Assembly: GCA_011525065.1 (NCBI GenBank)
Contig: WTIY01000058.1
Location: 1-10,641, forward strand
Source of the DNA: Flavobacteriales bacterium
Lineage (GTDB): Bacteria; Bacteroidota; Bacteroidia; Flavobacteriales; Flavobacteriaceae
DNA: 10,641 nucleotides
Direction: 5' to 3'
Part shown: one piece after another, positions 1-6,190 of the stretch
Layout: every line of letters begins with the position of its first letter
Numbering within the stretch: position 1 is the first letter of the stretch
Position numbers and translations under genes: made by a program
The notes under the pieces: generated by a model
Seen by the model: only the letters and a program-made list of their open reading frames with translations
What the model was told of the DNA's origin: nothing
Database searches by the model: none

Positions 1-229
1 CTTTTACTATATATAAGTAGGTTGACCCTTCTGGGGTTAATCAAATTTGGGGCGAAAAGTCATCACTCATGTGGTGGCTTTTCATTTTATACCCCTCAAA
101 GTTTAGTTACGCGATCCAAAAGCCAAAAAAATAGCCGCATCAGCAGTTCATTTTTCTGGCAATAAATCCCGTTAAGAATTGAAACAGTCTATATAAGTTT
201 TGTAGTTTAGAGCTTCTATAAAAAAGTCC
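1..229. other. Non-coding region upstream of polA
   Basis: I see no convincing gene here. Stops are frequent in all plus frames and no recognisable protein end is visible, so the gene to the left probably ends outside the window or in the first few bases. The region holds a hairpin (54-83) and an A/T-rich stretch before the polA start. A weak promoter-like sequence lies at 194-202 (TAAGTTTTG, one base longer than the Bacteroidota consensus TAnnTTTG). I could not find a convincing -33 partner for it. Confidence 0.6.
54..90 (+). terminator. Probable terminator hairpin of the gene to the left
   Basis: Bases 54-66 pair with 71-83 in a continuous 13-bp stem closed by a TCAT loop, followed by ATTTTAT. 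Two of the pairs (60/77 and 63/74) are U-G wobbles in plus-strand RNA but would be A-C mismatches in minus-strand RNA, so the structure favours plus-strand transcription. The U-tract is short and broken, so termination strength is uncertain. It could also be a leader element of polA. Confidence 0.5.
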
Positions 230-3085
230 ATGGCCGACAAAAAAAGACTCTTCTTGATTGATGCTTACGCCCTGATCTTTCGTGGGTATTACGCCTTTAT
301 TAAGAATCCGAGAATCAATAGCCAAGGGCTTGATACCTCAGCCATCCTGGGCTTCACTAACTCCCCATTGGATGTAATTAAACGCGAGCGGCCAGAGTAT
401 TTGGCCGTGTGTTTTGATAAAGGCGGAAGCGAACTCAGACAAGAACTCTACACCGAATATAAAGCCAATCGCGACGAGACTCCAGAGGCCATAAAAATCG
501 CGGTTCCCTACATTGAACAATTGCTTCAAGCCATGCATATTCCCGTAATTGTCAAGGCTGGATTCGAGGCCGATGACATCATAGGGACCTTGGCAAAAAA
601 AGCCGAGTCTGAAGGCTTCGATACCTATATGGTTACCCCTGATAAGGATTTTGCCCAACTGGTGTCGGAACACATCTTTATGTACCGTCCGGTCTTCGGG
701 GGTGGATACGAAACTTGGGGAGTCGAACAGGTTAAAGAAAAGTTTGAGGTGGAGCGCCCAGAGCAAGTCATTGACTACCTCGGTATGATGGGAGACAGCG
801 CGGATAACATCCCTGGCTTGCCTGGGGTCGGCGACAAAACGGCTAAAAAATTTATCAAGGCATACGGCTCTCTCGAGGGGCTTTTGGCCAACACCCACGA
901 GCTGAAAGGAAAGATGAAAGAACGGGTTGAGCAAAATGGAGATTTAGGGCGACTGTCAAAAGAATTAGCCACAATTTTACTGGATGTACCCGTACCCTTT
1001 GAACCCGAAAAACTCGTTTTGGAAAAGCCAGATGTGCCCGCCGTTACGGCTTTGTTTGAAACGCTTGAGTTTAGGCGATTGACCCAAAATTTTATCAAGA
1101 CCTTTTCGTTAGAAAGTGACCAAAATCAGACGCCAAAAACCGCTGAAAGTCAAAAAACACCGGCTACAGAAGTGGCTAAAGCCTCTGATCAGGCTCCAGA
1201 AATGACTGCCGGTTCTGGTCAATTCTCACTGTTTGACAGCGTTCAAAATGAAGTCGATTCAGCTTCGAGCCGAAAAAATATTAGCAGCACAGCACATCAT
1301 TATCAGATTTTGATGCCGGGGTTAGGGCTGGACTTATTCGTCCAAGCACTTTTAAAACAAACTCAAGTTGCCGTTCATCTGCTGAGCGATCAGGATGACG
1401 CCATGAATGCCTCTATCGTCGCTATCGGTTTTAGTCATGACGCAAACAGTGGGTATGTCTTACCCTTATCCAGAGATCATCAAGCGGCCCAAACCCAACT
1501 TGAACCCTTGAGGCCTTTTTTCGAACATCCCGAAATCGAAAAAATTGGTCAAAACCTCAAGTCCAGCATCAAAACCCTGTCGCGCTATGGCATTGAGGTC
1601 AAAGGTCCGTTATTCGATACCATGCTGGCCCATTATTTGATCAACCCAGACATGCGTCACGATCCAGTAGTTTTAGCAGAAAACTATCTGAATTATCGCC
1701 CAATTCTGTTGACGGATCTCATTGGTCGAGGGGGGAAAAACCAAAAGACTCTTTGGGATTTATCCCATGGAGAAATTCGGGATTTAGCTGGAGAATTGGC
1801 TGACCTCACCGGTCAACTCAGAAATCACTTTTTAGAAGAACTCAAACAGGCCGATACGCTAACACTATTTGAAGAGATCGAGCTTCCTCTTTTGCGTGTC
1901 TTGGCGGATATGGAATCTGAAGGCATCAAGCTGGACGTACCATACCTCAATGGGCTGTCCCAAACACTCGCTGCAGACATTGATCGATTACAACAATCGA
2001 TTTACACCCAGGCAGGCAGCGAATTTAACATCGCCTCTCCCAAGCAGCTCGGCGAAGTCTTGTTTGAGCAAATGAAGCTCGTTGACAAACCAAAGAAGAC
2101 CAAAACAGGACAATACTCGACTGCTGAGGACGTCCTGTCCTACTTGGCCAAAGACCATCAAATTATTCGAGATATTTTGGCCTTTAGAGGATTGTCTAAA
2201 CTCAAAAGCACCTATGTAGATGCTTTGCCCAATGTGGTGAATGCACAAACCGGGCGAGTTCATACCGATTATATGCAAACTGTGGCCGCTACAGGACGCT
2301 TATCGAGTAATAATCCGAACTTGCAGAATATTCCAATAAGGACCGAGAGAGGGCGTGCGGTGCGCAAAGCCTTTGTCCCACGCGACGAAAACCATATTTT
2401 GTTAGCAGCCGATTATTCTCAAATTGAATTACGCATCATTGCCGCCTTGTCCAAAGAGGAAACCATGATTGAGGCCTTTCAACGCGGAGAGGACATTCAT
2501 GCTTCAACCGCCGCAAGAGTTTTCGGGGTTTCTCTAGATCAGGTGACCCGTGAACAACGAAGTCATGCTAAAACAGTGAATTTTGGGATCATTTACGGAG
2601 TCTCGGCTTTTGGGCTGAGCAATCAAACCGATTTAAGTCGTTCGGAGTCCAAAGAATTGATCGAAACCTATTACGCCACTTATCCAAAACTCAAGGCCTA
2701 TATCGGCACCCAGGTCAATTTCGCCAGGAATCACGGCTATGTGCAAACGATTTCTGGAAGACGTCGTTATCTCAAAGACATCAATAGCCGAAACGCAGTC
2801 GTTCGAGGAGCTGCTGAGCGCAATGCCGTAAATGCCCCCATTCAAGGCAGTGCTGCAGACATCATTAAAATCGCCATGATTCGCATTGGCAAAGAACTTC
2901 AAGCAGAAAATTTTAGAAGTAAAATGCTGCTACAGGTCCATGATGAATTGGTCTTCGATGTCTTCAAACCAGAACTTGAAAAACTCACCCAAATGGTGCG
3001 TCGTGAAATGCAACACGCCTATTCCCTTGAAGTTCCATTGGTGGTCGATGTTGGCCAAGGGGCTAACTGGCTTGAAGCCCATTGA
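230..3085 (+). CDS. polA: DNA polymerase I, proofreading site degenerate
   Basis: Family A DNA polymerase, 951 residues (E. coli 928), for gap filling and Okazaki fragment processing. The 5' nuclease domain (about 1-300) keeps its metal ligands: ADD at D115-D116, TPDKDF with D138/D140, and GMMGD at D189 with D192. The polymerase domain (about 560-951) is intact: motif A D728 in AADYSQIE, the O helix with R777, K781, F785 and Y789, and motif C H904-D905-E906. The 3'-5' exonuclease domain (about 355-535) aligns without gaps around its motifs but lacks the catalytic carboxylates: E. coli D355, E357, D424 and D501 correspond to H383, L385, S446 and L523. The linker carries QFSLF (331-335), resembling a beta-clamp-binding motif. 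ATG 230 is the only start consistent with the family, since an in-frame stop lies at 203. No SD is present; the sequence before the start is A-rich. Confidence 0.98.
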   Translation: MADKKRLFLIDAYALIFRGYYAFIKNPRINSQGLDTSAILGFTNSPLDVIKRERPEYLAVCFDKGGSELRQELYTEYKANRDETPEAIKIAVPYIEQLLQAMHIPVIVKAGFEADDIIGTLAKKAESEGFDTYMVTPDKDFAQLVSEHIFMYRPVFGGGYETWGVEQVKEKFEVERPEQVIDYLGMMGDSADNIPGLPGVGDKTAKKFIKAYGSLEGLLANTHELKGKMKERVEQNGDLGRLSKELATILLDVPVPFEPEKLVLEKPDVPAVTALFETLEFRRLTQNFIKTFSLESDQNQTPKTAESQKTPATEVAKASDQAPEMTAGSGQFSLFDSVQNEVDSASSRKNISSTAHHYQILMPGLGLDLFVQALLKQTQVAVHLLSDQDDAMNASIVAIGFSHDANSGYVLPLSRDHQAAQTQLEPLRPFFEHPEIEKIGQNLKSSIKTLSRYGIEVKGPLFDTMLAHYLINPDMRHDPVVLAENYLNYRPILLTDLIGRGGKNQKTLWDLSHGEIRDLAGELADLTGQLRNHFLEELKQADTLTLFEEIELPLLRVLADMESEGIKLDVPYLNGLSQTLAADIDRLQQSIYTQAGSEFNIASPKQLGEVLFEQMKLVDKPKKTKTGQYSTAEDVLSYLAKDHQIIRDILAFRGLSKLKSTYVDALPNVVNAQTGRVHTDYMQTVAATGRLSSNNPNLQNIPIRTERGRAVRKAFVPRDENHILLAADYSQIELRIIAALSKEETMIEAFQRGEDIHASTAARVFGVSLDQVTREQRSHAKTVNFGIIYGVSAFGLSNQTDLSRSESKELIETYYATYPKLKAYIGTQVNFARNHGYVQTISGRRRYLKDINSRNAVVRGAAERNAVNAPIQGSAADIIKIAMIRIGKELQAENFRSKMLLQVHDELVFDVFKPELEKLTQMVRREMQHAYSLEVPLVVDVGQGANWLEAH

Positions 3086-3094
3086 TTTAGCCCC
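3059..3094 (+). terminator. Nested hairpin over the polA stop codon
   Basis: GGGGCTAA (3059-3066) pairs with TTAGCCCC (3087-3094), giving 8 bp. The loop contains a smaller GGCT/AGCC hairpin (3069-3079), and the polA stop (3083-3085) lies inside. No T-tract follows. It may be a weak or U-tract-less terminator separating polA from rplM, or a 3'-end stabilising structure. Part of it is coding, so chance pairing is possible. Confidence 0.35.
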
Positions 3095-3129
3095 CTGAGT
3101 CTAGGCCCTAAACTTTTGGCTATTTGCGG

Positions 3130-3160
3130 TTTGTAATTACAATTATTACCCTTACATTTG
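3130..3160 (+). promoter_or_regulatory. Bacteroidota-type promoter of rplM-rpsI
   Basis: TTTG at 3130-3133, a 19-base spacer and TACATTTG at 3153-3160 match the known Bacteroidota primary-sigma consensus (TTTG at -33, TAnnTTTG at -7) exactly. Transcription should start about 5-8 bases downstream, near 3165-3168, giving a leader of roughly 50 nt. It is the best promoter in the window and fits a highly expressed ribosomal protein operon. Confidence 0.75.
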
Positions 3161-3163
3161 CGG

Positions 3164-3177
3164 CCCTCCAAGGAGGG
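3164..3177 (+). promoter_or_regulatory. Hairpin sequestering an SD-like GGAGGG in the rplM leader
   Basis: CCCTCC (3164-3169) and GGAGGG (3172-3177) are perfect complements separated by AA; sterically this is a 5-bp stem with a CAAG loop. GGAGGG is the only strong SD-like sequence I saw ahead of a start in this window. It lies 37 nt before the rplM start, too far to serve it, but 7 nt before an ATG at 3185. The predicted transcription start falls at or just inside the CCCTCC arm, so whether the whole arm is transcribed is uncertain. Confidence 0.45.
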
Positions 3178-3184
3178 AAATTCA

Positions 3185-3214
3185 ATGATTATTAACATTT
3201 TGACAAAAAACTGA
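3185..3214 (+). CDS. Candidate nine-codon leader ORF before rplM
   Basis: The ORF reads MIINILTKN then TGA. Its start is preceded at ideal spacing (7 nt) by GGAGGG, an SD match that is unusual for Flavobacteriia, where most mRNAs lack one. Its stop (3212-3214) directly abuts the rplM ATG (3215), and it is in the same frame as rplM, so terminating ribosomes would sit on the rplM start. I infer a possible translational-coupling or leader-peptide role. No family is recognised, and an ORF this short can arise by chance; the SD plus the abutting stop is the argument for it. Confidence 0.3.
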   Translation: MIINILTKN

Positions 3215-3670
3215 ATGGACACATTAAGTTACAAAACAGTATCTGCCAACAAAAACACCGTCAACAAGGAGTGGGTTTTGGTGGATGCGGACGGCCAAGC
3301 ATTGGGTCGTCTTGCCAGTGAAGTGGCCAAGCTACTTCGTGGAAAGCACAAACCAAACTACACGCCTCACGTAGACTGTGGAGACAATGTAGTGATTACG
3401 AATGCCGCCAAGGTAAGTCTGTCTGGAAAGAAATGGGAGTCTAAAACTTACATTCGCCACACAGGATACCCTGGAGGTCAGCGATCGTTGTCGGCAAAAG
3501 AATTGCTCGCTAAAGATCCTGCTCGTGTTGTTGAAAAAGCCGTAAAAGGCATGTTGCCTAAAAACAAATTGGGTGCGGATTTATTCCGTAATCTAAAAGT
3601 TTACGCCGGAGCAGAACACGGACAAGAAGCGCAAAAACCTAGAGTAATTAACCTTAACGACAACAACTAA
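3215..3670 (+). CDS. rplM: 50S ribosomal protein L13 (uL13)
   Basis: Early-assembly protein of the large ribosomal subunit that binds 23S rRNA. The 151-residue product (E. coli 142) shows the family core: WVLVDADGQALGRLAS near the N-terminus, LLRGKHKPNYTPHVDCGD in the middle, then HTGYPGG and AVKGMLPKNKLG towards the C-terminus. The short extra tail ending INLNDNN is of a kind common in Bacteroidota L13. The start is fixed by a TGA immediately upstream in the same frame. Its TAA overlaps the rpsI start as TAATG, so the two proteins should be translationally coupled. In E. coli, L13 represses its own rplM-rpsI mRNA; the leader here (3164-3214) is the obvious place for comparable control, but that is inference. 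Confidence 0.98.
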   Translation: MDTLSYKTVSANKNTVNKEWVLVDADGQALGRLASEVAKLLRGKHKPNYTPHVDCGDNVVITNAAKVSLSGKKWESKTYIRHTGYPGGQRSLSAKELLAKDPARVVEKAVKGMLPKNKLGADLFRNLKVYAGAEHGQEAQKPRVINLNDNN

Positions 3671-4056
3671 TGGAAACGATTCACAAAATTGGACGAAGAA
3701 AAACTGCGGTAGCTCGTGTTTACGTTTCTAAAGGAAAAGGAAACATCACGATAAATAATCGCGCATTCGATAATTATTTTACCACACCAACACTGCGCTA
3801 CAAAGTGCAGCAGCCTTTGGCGTTGACCGGAAATGAAAAGTCATTTGACATCAAGGTTAATGTCCACGGTGGAGGAATTACAGGACAAGCTGAAGCAGTG
3901 CGTCTTGCCATTTCTCGCGCAATGTGTGAGTTAAATGAAGAAAACAGAACGGTTCTTAAGCCAGAAGGCCTATTGACCCGTGACCCGAGAATGGTAGAAC
4001 GCAAAAAATTCGGTCAGAAGAAAGCCCGTAAGAAGTTCCAATTCTCTAAACGTTAA
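3670..4056 (+). CDS. rpsI: 30S ribosomal protein S9 (uS9)
   Basis: Small-subunit head protein whose C-terminal tail reaches the P-site tRNA. The 128 residues are near the usual size (E. coli 130). Visible signatures are IGRRKTAVARV near the N-terminus, GGGITGQAEAVRLAISRA in the middle, and the basic tail RDPRMVERKKFGQKKARKKF ending in the near-invariant SKR, whose last residues contact P-site tRNA. The ATG overlaps the rplM stop by one base and has no SD, which suggests re-initiation by ribosomes finishing L13. rplM-rpsI is a two-gene operon in most bacteria. A stable hairpin follows the stop. Confidence 0.98.
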   Translation: METIHKIGRRKTAVARVYVSKGKGNITINNRAFDNYFTTPTLRYKVQQPLALTGNEKSFDIKVNVHGGGITGQAEAVRLAISRAMCELNEENRTVLKPEGLLTRDPRMVERKKFGQKKARKKFQFSKR

Positions 4057-4063
4057 TATAATT

Positions 4064-4103
4064 CATTTCCGGTTCTGGGCTTATGGTCCAGAACTGAGAA
4101 ATG
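4064..4103 (+). terminator. Long hairpin after rpsI
   Basis: Bases 4064-4078 pair with 4088-4103 in a 15-bp stem with one bulged A (4097) and one G-U pair, closed by a nine-base loop starting GCTTATGG. It lies 7 bases after the rpsI stop. No run of T follows, so it is not a classic intrinsic terminator; it may be a 3'-end stabiliser, a processing site or a partial terminator limiting read-through into rpsB-tsf. Confidence 0.5.
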
Positions 4104-4113
4104 GCTATGTTCC

Positions 4114-4241
4114 TATATTTATTAATTAATTAGCTGTTAACACGCTTTAATGCCAAAAATCAATTATGGCGTGTGTTAGTTTAGCATCTAAACCACAAGT
4201 TACTTGGGTTGCTATCTAAACAGAACGTAAACTAAAACAAA
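4114..4241 (+). promoter_or_regulatory. rpsB leader: weak promoter and alternative hairpins
   Basis: TATATTTA (4114-4121) matches 7 of 8 positions of TAnnTTTG, but no good -33 element was found, so a promoter here is tentative. Downstream, ACACGC (4140-4145) pairs with GCGTGT (4169-4174), supported by TAAT/ATTA inside. Next come two structures that exclude each other: GTTTAG/CTAAAC (4179-4184 with 4188-4193, loop CAT), or AACC-CAAG (4191-4199, A4195 bulged) with CTTGGGTT (4203-4210), extendable by TAGC/GCTA (4182-4185 with 4211-4214). A second CTAAAC at 4216-4221 could also pair with GTTTAG. S2 is known to repress its own mRNA in E. coli through leader structure; a similar role here is inference. 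No SD precedes the rpsB ATG, only A-rich sequence. Confidence 0.4.
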
Positions 4242-5132
4242 ATGGCAAACAACGAAAAAGTCAAAGCATTGCTTGACGCAGGGGTTCACTTTGGACACCT
4301 TACACGCAAATGGAATCCCAACATGGCGCCTTACATTTATATGGAGCGCAATGGAATCCACATCATTAACCTTTACAAAACTGCTGCAAAGATCGAAGAA
4401 GCGAGTGCAGCACTCAAGAAAATCGCCGCGAGCGGGCGCAAAATCTTATTTGTCGCCACAAAAAAACAGGCCAAAGACATTGTCGCTGAAAAAGCAAAAA
4501 ATGCCGACATGCCTTACATTACTGAGCGTTGGCCTGGTGGGATGTTGACAAATTTTGTCACCATTCGAAAAGCCGTTAAAAAAATGGCTGCCATCGATCG
4601 AATGAAGCAAGACGGAACCTTCAATACCCTTTCAAAGAAAGAGCGCCTGGCTGTAGATCGTCTCCGTGCGAAACTCGAAAAAAACCTAGGGTCAATTTCT
4701 GACATGAGTCGTCTTCCTGGCGCCTTGTTCATCGTCGATACAACGCGTGAGCACATTGCGGTAAAAGAAGCGCAAAAATTAAACATTCCAATTTTTGCCA
4801 TGGTCGATACCAACAGTGATCCACGTCCAATTGACTACGTCATTCCATCAAACGATGATGCTTCTAAGTCCATTGACAGTATCATGACAAGCGTCACAAA
4901 TGCGGTTATCGAAGGATTAGCAGAGCGCAAAGCCAACGCTAGCAAGGAAGAAAGCGAAGGTAAAGAAGCCAAAACCGAGGCCAAGGTAGAAGCTAAAACT
5001 AAGGAAGAAGTAAAGGCTGAAGCTAAAGAAGAGGCCAAAGTAGAAGCTAAAGCTGAAGCCAAAGAAGAGGCAAAAGCACCGCGCAAAAGCGCTACCGCTG
5101 CCGCCGCTCCAGCGAGTTCAGAAGAAGAATAA
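4242..5132 (+). CDS. rpsB: 30S ribosomal protein S2 (uS2), long charged tail
   Basis: Late-assembly small-subunit protein on the solvent side between head and body, close to S1 where that is present. The globular part (1-230) is canonical: GVHFGHLTRKWNPNMAPYIY near 14-33, RWPGGMLTNF at 96-105, LPGALFIVDTTREH at 158-171 and DTNSDPRPIDYVIPSNDDA at 189-207. Total length is 296 residues against 241 in E. coli; the difference is a low-complexity tail (about 232-296) of alternating Glu, Ala and Lys in EAK/KEEAK units, followed by an Ala-rich stretch ending SSEEE. Such tails vary in length among Bacteroidota S2 proteins. The gene leads the conserved rpsB-tsf pair, and its leader is structured. Confidence 0.97.
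   Translation: MANNEKVKALLDAGVHFGHLTRKWNPNMAPYIYMERNGIHIINLYKTAAKIEEASAALKKIAASGRKILFVATKKQAKDIVAEKAKNADMPYITERWPGGMLTNFVTIRKAVKKMAAIDRMKQDGTFNTLSKKERLAVDRLRAKLEKNLGSISDMSRLPGALFIVDTTREHIAVKEAQKLNIPIFAMVDTNSDPRPIDYVIPSNDDASKSIDSIMTSVTNAVIEGLAERKANASKEESEGKEAKTEAKVEAKTKEEVKAEAKEEAKVEAKAEAKEEAKAPRKSATAAAAPASSEEE
4965..5075 (+). repeat. Degenerate EAK-coding repeats in the rpsB 3' end
   Basis: Residues 242-278 of S2 are built from imperfect copies of GAAGC(T/C)AAA and GAAGAGG(C)CAAA, encoding EAK, KEEAK and VEAK units. Alternating codons (GCT/GCC, GAA/GAG) show the copies have diverged, although a block encoding AKEEAK appears twice (5026-5043 and 5062-5079, with few differences). Such tracts can change length by slippage or unequal recombination. 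The predicted protein is highly charged and likely helical or disordered. Confidence 0.6.
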
Positions 5133-5160
5133 CATTTCAAGGATATTTTAATCACAAACT

Positions 5161-5184
5161 GCCTCGGTTGTCGCCAACCGAGGC
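5161..5184 (+). terminator. GC-rich hairpin between rpsB and tsf
   Basis: GCCTCGGTTG (5161-5170) pairs perfectly with CAACCGAGGC (5175-5184) around a TCGC loop, giving 10 bp with no mismatch. CTCTCT and then A/T-rich sequence follow rather than a clean T-tract. It probably tunes the S2 to EF-Ts ratio by attenuation or mRNA processing, since tsf has no other clear promoter. The 72-base gap leaves little room for anything else. Confidence 0.5.
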
Positions 5185-5187
5185 CTC

Positions 5188-5201
5188 TCTAAAATTTTAG
5201 A
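5188..5201. repeat. 14-bp AT-rich palindrome just before the tsf start
   Basis: TCTAAAATTTTAGA is a perfect palindrome ending three bases before the tsf ATG. As RNA it would form only a weak stem. As DNA it could be a binding site, or it may simply supply the A-rich, unstructured initiation region typical of this group. Confidence 0.4.
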
Positions 5202-5204
5202 AAA

Positions 5205-6170
5205 ATGGCACAAATTACAGCCGCTCAGGTAAACGAACTTAGAAAGAAAACTGGTGCAGGAATGATGGATTGTAAAAAAGCTTTGGTTGAGGCCGAAGGA
5301 GACTTTGAACAAGCCATTGCTGTTTTGCGTAAAAAAGGTCAGAAAATTGCTGAAAAACGGGCAGATCGCGATTCGAGTGAAGGCGCCGTTATTGCTAAAG
5401 TCAATGACGCTGGAAACAAAGGCGTTATCGTCTCTTTGAATTGCGAAACCGACTTCGTGGCCAAAAATGATGATTTTGTCGCCCTAGCGCACGCTCTAGC
5501 CGAAGTCGCTTTAGGCACTGATTCACTGGAAGGATTTTTAGCCGCTGATTTTGAAGACACAAACGTTCAAGAAAAATTAACGGAGCAAACAGGAGTGATT
5601 GGTGAAAAAATTGAGATCGGTGGATTTAAAGTCCTCGAGGCTCCATTTGTTGGTTCCTACATTCACGGAAATAAAATCGGTGCTCTTGTGGGTCTTTCAA
5701 ATGCCGTAGACGGTGCTGCCGAGCTCGGTAAAAACATTTCGATGCAGGTCGCCTCTATGGGAGCAACCACCTTGTCTTACAAAGACTTTGATCCTGCATT
5801 TGTCGCTTCTGAAACAGAAGCCCGAATCGCGGCCATCGAAAAAGACAACATCGAACTAGGACGTTTGGGTAAAACCCTTAAAAATGTTCCTCAGTTCATT
5901 TCTCGTGCTCAATTGAGTGATGCAGTTTTGGCCGAAGCTGAAGAGGCCATCAAAGCTGAATTAAAGGCCGAAGGAAAGCCTGAGCAGATCTGGGATAGAA
6001 TCTTGCCAGGGAAACTAGAGCGTTTCATCGCAGACAACACAACCCTAGACCAGGAGAAATGTCTGTTAGATCAGAATTTTATTATGGATGAAAAGCAAAC
6101 TGTGGCGCAATACGTTGCCAGTAAAGGCGAAGTGTCTGTAGTTTCATTCGAACGCGTTTCATTAGCTTAA
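5205..6170 (+). CDS. tsf: Translation elongation factor Ts (EF-Ts)
   Basis: Guanine nucleotide exchange factor that releases GDP from EF-Tu in the cytoplasm. The N-terminal UBA-like module (1-50) carries ITAAQVNELRKKTGAGMMDC and the KKAL element that contacts the EF-Tu G domain. The core contains TDFVAKN at 82-88, where D83-F84 match the E. coli D80-F81 pair that inserts into EF-Tu near the Mg site. The C-terminus shows LLDQNFIMDEKQTVAQY. At 321 residues it is longer than E. coli EF-Ts (283), the extra length lying in the core. It follows rpsB in the universal order and is closed by a strong terminator. No SD precedes the start. Confidence 0.98.
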   Translation: MAQITAAQVNELRKKTGAGMMDCKKALVEAEGDFEQAIAVLRKKGQKIAEKRADRDSSEGAVIAKVNDAGNKGVIVSLNCETDFVAKNDDFVALAHALAEVALGTDSLEGFLAADFEDTNVQEKLTEQTGVIGEKIEIGGFKVLEAPFVGSYIHGNKIGALVGLSNAVDGAAELGKNISMQVASMGATTLSYKDFDPAFVASETEARIAAIEKDNIELGRLGKTLKNVPQFISRAQLSDAVLAEAEEAIKAELKAEGKPEQIWDRILPGKLERFIADNTTLDQEKCLLDQNFIMDEKQTVAQYVASKGEVSVVSFERVSLA

Positions 6171-6190
6171 GCGAGAATCACTAGAGATTT

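Noticed and set aside
194..202. polA promoter at TAAGTTTTG
   Set aside because: The spacing between TA and TTTG is one base too long and no -33 TTTG is correctly placed, so it is not listed as a feature.
338..934. Long open frame (198 codons) antisense to polA
   Set aside because: It lies wholly opposite the conserved 5' nuclease coding region, shows no recognisable domain and has no promoter or start context of its own; it is a mirror of polA codon usage.
3185..3670. N-terminally extended L13 starting at ATG 3185
   Set aside because: An in-frame TGA at 3212-3214 separates it from rplM, and the ATG at 3215 gives the family's usual N-terminus.
4101..4133. Ten-codon ORF (MAMFLYLLIN) in the rpsI-rpsB gap
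   Set aside because: No SD, its start lies in the hairpin arm, and its stop is more than 100 bases from rpsB, so unlike the rplM leader ORF there is no coupling argument.
4150..4179. Nine-codon ORF (MPKINYGVC) in the rpsB leader
   Set aside because: No SD and no relation to the rpsB start; it overlaps the structured hairpin and is expected by chance.
4835..5155. Open frame antisense to the rpsB tail
   Set aside because: Its Ala/Ser/Leu-rich product is just the complement of the EAK repeats; there is no sign of a real protein.
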